Below, piece after piece: positions 18,621 through 27,507 of a stretch of DNA of 64,000 nucleotides. Each line of letters begins with the position of its first letter. The first letter of the stretch is position 1. A program made the translations under genes and the position numbers. The notes under the pieces are model-generated. The model was not told the DNA's origin. It searched no databases and saw nothing but the letters and a program-made list of their open reading frames with translations. Origin of the DNA: Synechocystis sp. PCC 7338 (GTDB lineage: Bacteria; Cyanobacteriota; Cyanobacteriia; Cyanobacteriales; Microcystaceae); the NCBI RefSeq assembly GCF_018282115.1, contig NZ_CP054306.1:3023488-3087487 (forward strand), in the 5' to 3' direction.

Positions 18621-21131
18621 CTAGAACTTCTCACCAATGCCGAAGTTAATGCGGGACTCTCCCTCTCCGGTAAAGCCGAGGTCAATGCGGATGGGGCCCA
18701 CCGGAGATTGGATCCTTACTCCCAAGCCGTAACCCACACCGGAACCGGGTAAACCCCGGACGATCGCCGGAAAGCCTGGCACAGCCCCTTGGGAACCGAG
18801 GTTAGAGCCGTAGTCCACAAACAGAGCTCCCCCCACCGCCGCAATAATGGGAAAACGATATTCCGCCGTAGCTTGGAAGAAACTGCGACCATTGCCCAGT
18901 TCCCCTTCCTGGTAACCTCGCACGGAGTTACTCCCCCCCAAAATAAAGGCTTCATAGGGCGGCAAATCCCCTAACACAGTCCCCGCTTGCACGTTGAAAG
19001 CCACTGTTTGGGGTTGGGTGGACTCCACAAAACCAAAGCCTGTCAAATCCAGCCAGTTAACAGGGATGTAGTAGCTATAGCTACCCCGCAACCGGGTCAT
19101 CATAATGTTGCCGGTGCCAACGGGAATGGTTTGCTCCGCCCCAAAGCGCACCAGGGAACCACTAGTGGGTTGCAAGGCATTGTTGCGGTTATCTTGGGAA
19201 GCGCCAAAGGAGAGGGTGAACAGCTCATCTACCCCGTAGTCACTGAAGGAGAGCGGCTGGGAATCAAAGCCATTTAAAGGCGCAGAAAAGGGAGACAGGG
19301 CACCTGCGGCATTTTCAATGCGGACATTCTGGTAGCCAAAACCCGCTGACAAACGCCAATCCGGGGGAGAAAACACATCATCGGCGATCGGTCTAAAAAA
19401 AGTCATTCCTAAGCCAGTACGCACTACCCTGGGACTGTCAAAGCCGTTAAAAGTACGAATGGAAGAATCGGCCCCGTCAAACACGAGGGAAATGGTTCGG
19501 CGGCGGAAAAGGTTAGCAGTGTAGGAAGTACGGAATGGATCACCACCAATCCAGGGGTCGGTAAAGCTAACATCAAACAACAACTCCCTTTGACCCACCT
19601 GGGCTTCTACCCCAATGGTTTGGTTGTTACCCCCCAGGTTTTTTTCTTGGTAACTGATAGTACCAAACAGGCCACTGGTGCTACTAATCCCTCCCCCGGC
19701 GGCGATGGAACCCGTATTGCCTTCCACCACATCAACGTTGACAACTACCTCGGTGGGATCGGTACCCGGGTTAAATGACAGCCTAACATCTTCAAACAGT
19801 CCCAGGCTATACACCCGCTGTAAGTCCGTTTGGGCCCGATTGCGATTAAAAACGTCCCCTGGCTTGAGGCGCATTTCTCTGGTGATAATGAAATCCCTGG
19901 TTCTGCCGTCCACTGGCTCGTCTTCCGAGTCAAAAAAGCGCACCTGGATATTCTCCACAATGCCCTCGGCAATGACCAGAGTGACCTGGCCATCGGCTCC
20001 CACTTGGGGAGAACCCACCACCTGGGCGAGGTCATAACCCTGGCTGGAATACCATTCATTGATGGTTTTAATCCCCTCTTGCAATTCTCGTAGGTTGAGA
20101 ATTTTACCGTACTGGTTCCCAAAGGTTTCGTCCACCACTTCCTGGGGCAGAATTCTTTCCTTCCCTTCGGCTACTTCGGGCACTGTGCGTATATCCAAGC
20201 CGGTGAAAACGGGGTTGGCCTGTACTTCAAAAGTCACCCTCACCCCTAAGGGCGTATCACTGGGAGCCACCCGCACATTACTAAAGTAACCGGTGGCATA
20301 GATGGCATTAACGTCCTCTTGCAACTGACTGCGGGTAGTGGTGCGGCCCGGCTGGGTGCGAATGGCGTTATAAACTAACAACTCCAGTTCTGGGGTGGTG
20401 CCGGTAACCAATACTTCACTGACCAATACCCTTGGTTCTTCCTCGGCCGGGGCTGGAGTGGTGGTACTCGGGCTGGCCGGAGGGGTAAAACTGGGTAGAG
20501 TCTGGGTTGGCCCTGGAGTACCTTCGGTGGTGGTGGGAGGAGCATCGGGGGTAAAGGAGGGAGTTTCCTCTACTGTTTCTTCAGTAGTAGTCTCTATTTC
20601 TACCTCTTCTACTTCTTCCACCTGGTCCCCAACAGGAGCTTGGGCTATTAATGGAGACTCGCTCCCTGGTGCATCAATGGTACCGATTGCTGTCGCTGTA
20701 GTTGTTACATCGTCCTGTGCCCCTTGGGCCGTAGCGAGAGGGGATGCCGTATCTTTGACTGACTTGACGGACTCAATAGACGCCATCAGGGCAAGATCAT
20801 CAACCTCGGCATCTAAATTGCCAGCCCCAACCTCCATGTCTGCAGTTTCCAGGGGCAGAACCTCGATCGCCGTATTGGCTGTGTCAATGGAGGAAACAAT
20901 TTCCTGGGGGAAAGACGATCCAAAGGCCTCCGATTCGGAAGTGGGGCCGGGGAAATTAAGCTCTGGAGATGGGGAAACTAATAGCTCCGTGCTGTTCCCA
21001 TCGGCCAACATATTGAGGGGGGAAAATGGCTGAGTTGCCTGGGCTGGAGATGCCCCCAGAACAAGACCACTGGTTAACAAAAGAAGTCGATAGTAAGGAG
21101 AAAGAGTCACGCTTTTGTTCTGGTTTGACAC
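18621..21131 (-). CDS. Omp85/Toc75-type outer-membrane assembly protein
   Basis: An 836-residue protein. Residues 1-33 form a signal peptide ending near AQATQP. A Ser/Thr/Pro/Glu-rich linker (about 165-235) precedes two to three POTRA domains (VSEVLVTGTTPELELLVYNA begins the first). A beta-barrel of the bacterial surface antigen family follows, with FILGGSNSVRGYQEGELGNG (the VRGY motif of Omp85 barrels) and PIRIDLGFTGEGES near the end; the final residues INFGIGEKF give the C-terminal aromatic signal. It inserts barrel proteins into the outer membrane and is the bacterial counterpart of chloroplast Toc75. A long plus-strand ORF opposite the linker is a composition shadow. Confidence 0.95.
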   Translation of the reverse strand: MSNQNKSVTLSPYYRLLLLTSGLVLGASPAQATQPFSPLNMLADGNSTELLVSPSPELNFPGPTSESEAFGSSFPQEIVSSIDTANTAIEVLPLETADMEVGAGNLDAEVDDLALMASIESVKSVKDTASPLATAQGAQDDVTTTATAIGTIDAPGSESPLIAQAPVGDQVEEVEEVEIETTTEETVEETPSFTPDAPPTTTEGTPGPTQTLPSFTPPASPSTTTPAPAEEEPRVLVSEVLVTGTTPELELLVYNAIRTQPGRTTTRSQLQEDVNAIYATGYFSNVRVAPSDTPLGVRVTFEVQANPVFTGLDIRTVPEVAEGKERILPQEVVDETFGNQYGKILNLRELQEGIKTINEWYSSQGYDLAQVVGSPQVGADGQVTLVIAEGIVENIQVRFFDSEDEPVDGRTRDFIITREMRLKPGDVFNRNRAQTDLQRVYSLGLFEDVRLSFNPGTDPTEVVVNVDVVEGNTGSIAAGGGISSTSGLFGTISYQEKNLGGNNQTIGVEAQVGQRELLFDVSFTDPWIGGDPFRTSYTANLFRRRTISLVFDGADSSIRTFNGFDSPRVVRTGLGMTFFRPIADDVFSPPDWRLSAGFGYQNVRIENAAGALSPFSAPLNGFDSQPLSFSDYGVDELFTLSFGASQDNRNNALQPTSGSLVRFGAEQTIPVGTGNIMMTRLRGSYSYYIPVNWLDLTGFGFVESTQPQTVAFNVQAGTVLGDLPPYEAFILGGSNSVRGYQEGELGNGRSFFQATAEYRFPIIAAVGGALFVDYGSNLGSQGAVPGFPAIVRGLPGSGVGYGLGVRIQSPVGPIRIDLGFTGEGESRINFGIGEKF

Positions 21132-21343
21132 GTCCTGACACCCAATTCAAGCCATTAATATTGATACAGACACAGGGGGTACGAAAAAATACCCAAAAAC
21201 AACGCCGCGATGGCTAGGGATTCGCCGCGATTGCTTGCCCATTATCGAGTCCCGTCGGTTTCCTGACAAGCCGTTTGTGCAAGGTTTTAAACTGGTAGGT
21301 TGACCCAGACCCGTTGGAAAGGTTCCAAACCAAGTAAGGGCAA

Positions 21344-22090
21344 TCAGGAGGCACCCATTTGGGACTGCAGGCGCTCAATTTGGCTTAAAACCCGTTTTTC
21401 CACCGTTTGGTAAGCGGATTCAATTTCGCCCAAATCCCGCCGGAAACGATCTTTATCCAATACCCTGGCCTGGGGATCGGTCTGGGTGTTATCCCACAAA
21501 CGACAGGTATCCGGACTAATTTCATCGGCTAAAATAATCCTCCCTTGGCGATCGCCGCCGAATTCTAACTTGAAGTCCACCAGGGTGATATCGCACTGGG
21601 CAAAGAACCGTTGGAGATGCCGGTTAATGTTCAGGGCCAAGTCCTTGAGGGTCTGTAACCCTGCTTCATCAGTGACCCCCAACAGCAAGGCCCGTTCCCA
21701 GGTCAGGAGGGGATCCCCTAGGGCATCATCTTTGAAATAGAACTCCACCAAAGGGTTGGCCAATACCAAGCCCTCTTTCAAACCAGTTTGCTTACAAAGA
21801 CTACCGGCGGCAATATTACGCACCACCACTTCCAAGGGAATAATGTCTACCGCTTTGACCAACATTTGATCATTTTGGGGACAGTCAAGGTAATGGGTGG
21901 GAATCCCCAGGGTTTCTAGCCAACGGAATAGGGATGCTGAAATGGCGCAGTTGATGGCTCCTTTGCCCTGGATCTGGCCTTTTTTTTGGGCATTAAAGGC
22001 GGTGGCATCGTCCTTAAAAATAGTTAGCAGTACATCTGGATCCTCTGTGGGGTAAAGGATTTTAGCCTTGCCTTCGTACAGTTTTTCCAT
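21344..22090 (-). CDS. purC: SAICAR synthetase (purine biosynthesis)
   Basis: A 248-residue enzyme starting MEKLYEGKAKILYPTEDP, with the ATP-site segment YEGKAKILY, DDATAFNAQKKGQIQGKGAIN, VVVRNIAAGSL and VDFKLEFGGDRQGRIILADE, which are diagnostic for PurC. It ligates aspartate to CAIR to form SAICAR in de novo purine synthesis. Full length for the bacterial family (about 240 residues). It is separated by about 210 bp from the Omp85 gene and is divergent from the HAD gene at 22256. Confidence 0.97.
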   Translation of the reverse strand: MEKLYEGKAKILYPTEDPDVLLTIFKDDATAFNAQKKGQIQGKGAINCAISASLFRWLETLGIPTHYLDCPQNDQMLVKAVDIIPLEVVVRNIAAGSLCKQTGLKEGLVLANPLVEFYFKDDALGDPLLTWERALLLGVTDEAGLQTLKDLALNINRHLQRFFAQCDITLVDFKLEFGGDRQGRIILADEISPDTCRLWDNTQTDPQARVLDKDRFRRDLGEIESAYQTVEKRVLSQIERLQSQMGAS

Positions 22091-22255
22091 GGAAGAGTTA
22101 CCAAAATTGACAGCGAACTAACCTTGGGGCTGACCTGACCCTGAACCGATTTTAGCGGAGATGGGTATTAATACTTGGCTCTAGCAAAGGAAAGATTACC
22201 ATGGTGATATGTGGCGTCAGTCCCATCGGCCGAGGGAACAAGAGGAGACAGTCAA

Positions 22256-23002
22256 ATGTTAAAGGCAGTGTTATTAGACTTCAATGGCGTGGTGATTAAC
22301 GACGAAGCCATTCACCGGGCCCTAATTGACGAGTTGCTCCTAACGGAAAATTTGCGTCCCCTCACCCCGGCCGATTACCAACAGTTTTGTTTAGGCCACA
22401 GCGACCGAGCCTGTTTGGTGGATTTGTTTGAACATCGGGGTCGGGGGCTAACGGAAGGCTATCTACAAAAGTTAATTGACCGTAAAGCGGAGAGCTACCA
22501 TCACAAACTGGTGGCCCTGGAAACCCTACCCATTTATGAAGGGCTGAAGGAGTTTCTGGAAAAGTTGCAGTTACAACGATTGGCGATCGCCTTGGTGACG
22601 GGGGCCGTGAGGGCGGAAGTGGAATATGTCCTAGACCGGGCCGGGCTAGCATCCTACTTTCCGGTCATTGTGGCCGGGGATGACATCACCAGCAGCAAAC
22701 CCCAACCAGACGGTTATCAATTGGCCATTACCAAACTCAATCAATGGCGTCAAAGCCAAGCGGTGGCTGATAGCCTCTTGGATGATACCGCTCCCCTGTT
22801 GCCAGAAAATTGTCTGGCGATTGAAGATACCTTTGCCGGCATTGAAGCAGCGAAAAAGGCTGGCATTGGGGTGGTTGGTATCGCCCACACTTACCCCTAT
22901 CACTTTATGCAACGGCAAGCGAACTGGGCCGTGGACCGCTTTGATGAGTTGGATCTAGACCGTTTACAGGTAATTTTTTCTCGGCCCAAAGTGGCAGTTT
23001 AA
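22256..23002 (+). CDS. HAD-superfamily hydrolase, beta-phosphoglucomutase-like
   Basis: A 248-residue HAD protein from the ATG at 22256 (MLKAVLLDFNGVVINDEA), preceded by an AGGAG-containing ribosome-binding site. Motif I reads DFNGV, with Asn where most phosphatases and mutases have the second Asp. Motif II is VTGAVRAEV, motif III lies in SSKPQPDGYQL (Lys), and motif IV in CLAIEDTFAGIEAAKKAG. The cap follows motif I, as in beta-phosphoglucomutase-like enzymes. The substrate is unknown; loss of the general-acid Asp may alter or lower phosphatase activity. A GTG at 22211 would add 15 residues and is less likely. Confidence 0.85.
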   Translation: MLKAVLLDFNGVVINDEAIHRALIDELLLTENLRPLTPADYQQFCLGHSDRACLVDLFEHRGRGLTEGYLQKLIDRKAESYHHKLVALETLPIYEGLKEFLEKLQLQRLAIALVTGAVRAEVEYVLDRAGLASYFPVIVAGDDITSSKPQPDGYQLAITKLNQWRQSQAVADSLLDDTAPLLPENCLAIEDTFAGIEAAKKAGIGVVGIAHTYPYHFMQRQANWAVDRFDELDLDRLQVIFSRPKVAV

Positions 23003-24486
23003 ACCTTACTTAAAACCGCAAATAATAATTTGAGAATTAGCAAAAACAGAGCAATGCTGGCCATAACGACGATCGCCCCGGCCAGAGCGGCAATAATGAC
23101 CGTGACTAGGACGGGGAAATCAAGTTGGGCAGCCAGTTCGACAATCCTGGGCCAGCGGCTCAAGCTCGGTACAGCCAACAAAGCCAAAATGGTTAAAGTA
23201 TTAAGGCTCAACATTTCTGTTACTTCTAACCAGCGCTTAAATTGGGCAAAAATTATCCCCGCCACCACCATGCCCAAAATACCTAAACTAATATTGGTTT
23301 GGGGAAAGAGGCTGACAGCAATAATGCCCCAGAAAACTACGACGGAACCGGTTAAAGCCCCTTGGAAAAGCACTTTTACAACCGGTAAATTGCGCACCGC
23401 TTGGCTAATTTTACCCGGGTTTTTGGGGGGTGCTAGGGGTGGAGCAGAACTTGCTGGAGTTGGCTGAAGTTGGGTATTGGCACCTTGGGGAGTGGACGCT
23501 ACGGCCCCAGGGGAAGATTTACCCTGATTACCCTTACCGCCGTTGAGCACCGCCAGAACTTCCTCCGCACTGGCGTAACGATCCTTGGGGGTGGGTAAAA
23601 GTAAACGGTCAATCACATCAGCCAATGGTTGGCTAACCTGCAAACCAGGTGATCGCCAATTCCACTGGTTATGGTAGGCGTCGTACAAATCCTGAGCTGT
23701 TTTGCCCGTTAACAAGTAAAGACAGGTTACAGCCAAAGCATATAAATCCGTGGCGGGATAAACCTGGTTGCCAGCCATCTGTTCCGGCGGCGCAAAACCC
23801 ATGGAGTAAATACCTGTGGAACTTTCGTTGCTTGCCCCCACCCCGGCGGTGGCCTGCTTTACTGCTCCAAAATCCAACAGGTACAATTTACCCTCTTGGT
23901 CCCGCATTAAATTGGATGGCTTAATATCCCGGTGAATGGCTCCGGTACCGTGGACGAAACTAAGAATTTTGAGCATTTCCGTCAGCACCCAACGCACTTC
24001 CGCTTCCGTCATGGGGCCATGTTTTTCAACGGTCTTTTCCAAATCCTGACCGTTAATAAATTCCTGCACCAAATAAAAAAATTGATCCTGTTTCCCGGTG
24101 CGGGGATCGTCCACCAACAGTGGAAAGTAGGCAAACAAATCGGGAATCTGATCATGGTGATTGCCCAACTTTTCCAACACCACCGCTTCCCGTTCAAACA
24201 GGGATAAAGCTAAATCCAATTGCTCTTGATTTAAATTCCCCGACGGTTGAAATTGCTTAACCACGCAAAAACGCATGGTGGGCGTAAATCGGTCCAGGGC
24301 CAGATAGGCCGCCCCAAAGCCGCCCTGTCCTAGAAGTTTCACCGGCAAATATCTGCCTGCCAAAATCAGCGGCATCCGACAACTGGTGCAAAACCTTTGT
24401 TGCACTGTTTGCAGAGTGTTGCGATTATCCAGGTCAGGAAAAGAATTTAAACGGGCACAACCGGGGCGGGTGCAGAGCAGATCCAT
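22999..24486 (-). CDS. spkF: Membrane serine/threonine kinase, SpkF-like
   Basis: A 495-residue protein. Four cysteines at residues 5, 10, 33 and 36 form a small N-terminal zinc-ribbon-like module. A Ser/Thr kinase domain follows: LLGQGGFGAAY (P-loop), Lys77 in CVVKQF, the catalytic loop AIHRDIKPSN with Asp187, and LLDFGAVK with Asp205. A Pro/Ser/Ala-rich linker (about 330-365) leads to a C-terminal region with several membrane helices. Domain order and length match the Synechocystis kinase known as SpkF. All catalytic residues are present, so it should be active. It overlaps the HAD gene by four bases at its 3' end (convergent). Confidence 0.85.
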   Translation of the reverse strand: MDLLCTRPGCARLNSFPDLDNRNTLQTVQQRFCTSCRMPLILAGRYLPVKLLGQGGFGAAYLALDRFTPTMRFCVVKQFQPSGNLNQEQLDLALSLFEREAVVLEKLGNHHDQIPDLFAYFPLLVDDPRTGKQDQFFYLVQEFINGQDLEKTVEKHGPMTEAEVRWVLTEMLKILSFVHGTGAIHRDIKPSNLMRDQEGKLYLLDFGAVKQATAGVGASNESSTGIYSMGFAPPEQMAGNQVYPATDLYALAVTCLYLLTGKTAQDLYDAYHNQWNWRSPGLQVSQPLADVIDRLLLPTPKDRYASAEEVLAVLNGGKGNQGKSSPGAVASTPQGANTQLQPTPASSAPPLAPPKNPGKISQAVRNLPVVKVLFQGALTGSVVVFWGIIAVSLFPQTNISLGILGMVVAGIIFAQFKRWLEVTEMLSLNTLTILALLAVPSLSRWPRIVELAAQLDFPVLVTVIIAALAGAIVVMASIALFLLILKLLFAVLSKV

Positions 24487-24844
24487 TGGCTAGTAAGGGT
24501 CTGATAGGTTTGGGCGGACTCAGCCTCAGTTTATCTTGTTTTTTTGTTGATCTCAGTTCAATGGTGGGGAAAATTGCCCCCTATAAATGGGGGGAGGCTT
24601 TAAACAATCTGGGCCCCCATGTTCACCCAGTTGCTTTTCCCTCGATGAAATATCACCAGACTCATAAAGTATCTGTCACCAGTGTGACGGTAAAGACGAT
24701 ATCAAGCTAAAAGATTGTTTAGGGAAAATTGAGAGGGAAGAAACCTGCTCTTTTTCTGGCGAGACTGGACAGCCAGATTGTCAGGCAATCGCTCGTTTTC
24801 TTTAGTATTATTGTTCGTCACAATAGTGCCAACTAAATTTGTCA
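24487..24844. other. Intergenic region between kinase and MerR/VWA-macro genes
   Basis: No gene was recognised in these 358 bp. Two small inverted repeats are visible: CCCCC and GGGGGG around TATAAAT at 24577-24594, and GTCAC-N4-GTGAC at 24675-24688. The latter is inverted relative to a CRP-type TGTGA/TCACA site, so I do not call it one. The right part leads into the promoter of the MerR-like gene. Confidence 0.45.
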
Positions 24845-24873
24845 TTGACATTTCTGGTGTGAGTGACTAGGAT
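24845..24873 (+). promoter_or_regulatory. Sigma70-type promoter directly before the MerR-like gene
   Basis: TTGACA at 24845-24850 is a perfect -35, followed after 17 bases by TAGGAT at 24868-24873, a good -10. The ATG of the downstream gene is at 24880, about where transcription would begin, so the mRNA may be leaderless. No Shine-Dalgarno sequence lies between. The match to consensus and exact spacing make it one of the clearest promoters in the window. Confidence 0.6.
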
Positions 24874-24879
24874 AGTTCC

Positions 24880-25524
24880 ATGAGCACATTGCAACAATTC
24901 AGCCAAGCGGTAAAACCCTGGTCTCTGGAGGAATTTGTGGAGATAGTCAACGGATTATTGCCCCAATTTCTACCGGAGGAAAAGTCCCATACGAGGGTGC
25001 GGGAGGAAATAACTTCCCGGTTGGTAAGGCATTACGCCGGCATGGGATTGTTGGATGAACCCCTCAAAGAAGGCCGAGAAGCCCGCTATATCTACCGACA
25101 TCTTTTACAAACCCTATTGGTAAGGCGTTTATTGGTGGAGGGTTACGGCGCTAGTGCCATCGATAGCTTAGCCAAATCGAAAACCAATCAAGAATTAGAA
25201 GCATTACTCCAGGGCGGGGTGGTGCTAACCCTAACCCCCGCTAATCCTGCCCTTAATTTTCTGGAAGAAATTCAACAAAGGTCAGCTAAATCTGTTCCAG
25301 GTAAATATCAGTCCAGGGAAGCTCAGGAATCCGCTGGTTCTAAGTCGGAAAAAACACTATTACCAACCCCTTCCGTTTGGACGAGGCTAGTGATTCTGCC
25401 TGGTTTAGAAGTCCATGTCCGCAACGATTTTTTGTTACCCAGCACCCATCAGGAGCAACAGAATCTTTTGCAACGGGTTTTACAAAGTCTTTTATCAATC
25501 AAGAAAAAAAGGTTTAACCAATGA
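24880..25524 (+). CDS. MerR-like DNA-binding regulator
   Basis: A 214-residue protein. Residues 40-110 resemble a MerR-type winged helix: EITSRLVRHYAGMGLLDEPL, then EARYIYRHLLQTLLVRRLLV and GYGASAIDSLAKSKTNQELE, which echo the R-Y-Y-x-x-x-G-L-L and G-x-S-L-x-x-I signatures. The C-terminal half (residues 120-214) has no recognisable sensor and ends basic. Its stop overlaps the start of the VWA-macro gene by four bases (ATGA), so the two are translationally coupled. I infer that it regulates its own operon. MerR proteins usually act on promoters with longer spacers than the 17 bp seen here. Confidence 0.65.
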   Translation: MSTLQQFSQAVKPWSLEEFVEIVNGLLPQFLPEEKSHTRVREEITSRLVRHYAGMGLLDEPLKEGREARYIYRHLLQTLLVRRLLVEGYGASAIDSLAKSKTNQELEALLQGGVVLTLTPANPALNFLEEIQQRSAKSVPGKYQSREAQESAGSKSEKTLLPTPSVWTRLVILPGLEVHVRNDFLLPSTHQEQQNLLQRVLQSLLSIKKKRFNQ

Positions 25525-27287
25525 ACACGCCCCAAGTTAGTTTTATTCCCCTCAAAAATGCCGTTTGTTCTGAACGGGCAACAACGTTGGATTTAATTAT
25601 CCGCATTAACCCACCGCCCCCACCGGAAACCAATAAATCCCGACCGAGCTTGAACCTTGGTTTTGTCATTGATCGTTCCGGCTCCATGGAAGGCCATAAC
25701 AAAATCACCTATGCCCGCCAAGCTGTGTGCTACGCCATTGATCAACTATCTCCGGTTGATCGCCTGAGTGTGACCATTTTTGATGATCAGGTGCAAACCC
25801 TTATTCCTAGTACGCTAGCAAAGGATAAAGCCCAGCTAAAACGCTTAGTGCAGGGGGTAAGTCCTGGGGGATGTACTGATTTGCACGGTGGTTGGCTTCA
25901 GGGGGGCATCCAGGTTAGCCAGAATCTCAATGCCGAATTGAACCGGATTATTTTGTTGTCCGATGGTTTAGCTAATCGAGGGGAAACAAACCCCGATGTC
26001 ATTGCCACCGATGTCCATGGTTTAGCCCAACGGGGAGCTAGTACCACCACCCTGGGGTTAGGGGATGATTACAACGAAGATTTGCTAGAAGCCATGGCCC
26101 GCAGTGGGGACGGTAATTATTACTACGTTGCCGATGCGGAACAACTACCAACTATTTTTGAGCGGGAATTGCAGGGTCTTGTTTCTACCTATGGCAATGG
26201 AGTGACGTTGACGGCTACTTCCCAGGCCGGTGTGCAGGTTTTAGATCTGTTGAATGATTTTGAGTCGGACAACCAAGGCCGCTCCCAGCTTCCCAATCTC
26301 ATTTATGGCAATCCCATTGATGTGGTGGTGCGGCTAAAAGTCCCGGCTCTGAAACAGGAACAGTCCCTGGGGACAGTGATGCTCAGTTGGATAAATGGAG
26401 AGAGGCAGGAACAGACTGTAACCGCTAGCTTCCAGTTGCCAGTGCTGACTAAAGCGGAATTTGAAGCCCTACCCCTCAACCAAGAAGTGCAACAACAGGT
26501 GGCATTAATGATGTCGGCCCGGGCCAAAAAGGAAGCCATGGAACGGGTGGATCGGGGAGACTATGGTGGAGCTGGTAAGGTGTTACAGTCAGCTCGACAG
26601 GAGATTATGGGAGCTAATTTACCGATGTCTGCCCCGGAAGCGGCGGCATTGGAAGATTTGGAAGAAAAGCTGAATGAGCGACAGTTTAAGTCTTACCGCA
26701 AGATGTCCAGTGCCCAGAATTATCGACGCAATCATAATCGTTCTGCGGGGCATTCTGACTTACTTTATGCTTTCCAAAAGGGCCCTCGCTTGGGGGATAT
26801 TACCAAGGAAAAAGTGGAAGCTGTTATTAATTCTACGGATTGTAATTTGTCCGATAGTGGTGCTTTGTCCAGGGCTATTCATCGGGGGGCGGGGCCAGAA
26901 TTGTTGCAGGCTTGCCGGGATTTACAGGGTTGTACGGTGGGCGGCGCTAAATTAACCCCTGGTTTTAATCTCCGGGCCAAGTGGGTGATTCATACTGTTG
27001 CTCCAAAATGGAAAGGGGGGAACCACGGTGAGGAAGAGTTATTAATTAGTTGCTACCAAAATTGTTTGCAGTTGGCGATGTCCCAGGGGATTCGTAGTCT
27101 GGCTTTTCCGGCGATCGCCTGTGGTGCCATGGGTTTTCCCCCGGAAATAGCGGCTCGCATCGCTTTAGAAACTGTTAGTAATTTTCTCCTTTCTAATCTG
27201 GCGATCGGTTTGGTGGCTTTTGTTTGTGCCGATAAGGAAACTTTGCGGTATTACCAAGAGGCATTTCAACGGGTTGTGGCTTGGTAA
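25521..27287 (+). CDS. VWA-macro domain fusion protein
   Basis: A 588-residue protein with two recognisable parts. Residues 45-225 form a von Willebrand A domain with a MIDAS site: FVIDRSGSMEGH (Asp51, Ser53, Ser55), the Thr in GGCTDLHGG, and LLSDGLANRG. Residues 230-400 are a beta-rich linker plus helices. Residues 425-588 form a macro domain: LGDITKEKVEAVINSTDCNL, ALSRAIHRGAG, TPGFNLRAKWVIHTVAP and FPAIACGAMGFP. Macro domains bind or remove ADP-ribose; the usual catalytic N-A-A-N reads N-S-T-D here. No signal peptide is seen, so it is probably cytoplasmic. It is coupled to the MerR-like gene. Function unknown; a metal-dependent adaptor sensing an ADP-ribose ligand is an inference. Confidence 0.85.
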   Translation: MNTPQVSFIPLKNAVCSERATTLDLIIRINPPPPPETNKSRPSLNLGFVIDRSGSMEGHNKITYARQAVCYAIDQLSPVDRLSVTIFDDQVQTLIPSTLAKDKAQLKRLVQGVSPGGCTDLHGGWLQGGIQVSQNLNAELNRIILLSDGLANRGETNPDVIATDVHGLAQRGASTTTLGLGDDYNEDLLEAMARSGDGNYYYVADAEQLPTIFERELQGLVSTYGNGVTLTATSQAGVQVLDLLNDFESDNQGRSQLPNLIYGNPIDVVVRLKVPALKQEQSLGTVMLSWINGERQEQTVTASFQLPVLTKAEFEALPLNQEVQQQVALMMSARAKKEAMERVDRGDYGGAGKVLQSARQEIMGANLPMSAPEAAALEDLEEKLNERQFKSYRKMSSAQNYRRNHNRSAGHSDLLYAFQKGPRLGDITKEKVEAVINSTDCNLSDSGALSRAIHRGAGPELLQACRDLQGCTVGGAKLTPGFNLRAKWVIHTVAPKWKGGNHGEEELLISCYQNCLQLAMSQGIRSLAFPAIACGAMGFPPEIAARIALETVSNFLLSNLAIGLVAFVCADKETLRYYQEAFQRVVAW

Positions 27288-27507
27288 AGCCTAGCAACTA
27301 TTCAATCGAAAATACCCAGTGTAAAATTTTACAAAATATAAACAAAGGTTCGCCAATTTGATCCGTCTTTTTAAGACTGGTATGGCATTATGGCAATTGG
27401 GCACAAAACGGCGATCGCCAAGGCTGACATCGCTACTATCCATCCAGGACTAGAACCATAAAATGTATTGTTTTTCCCTATCTTCAATTGATAAACACTT
27501 AGAGGTA

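Noticed and set aside
20395-21033. 212-codon plus-strand ORF opposite the N-terminal linker of the Omp85 gene
   Set aside because: It is composed almost only of Val, Ser, Gly and Thr and lies antisense to a Pro/Ser/Thr/Glu-rich linker; composition explains it.
24675-24688. GTCAC-N4-GTGAC palindrome as a CRP-type operator
   Set aside because: The half-sites are in reverse order relative to TGTGA-N6-TCACA and the spacing is wrong.
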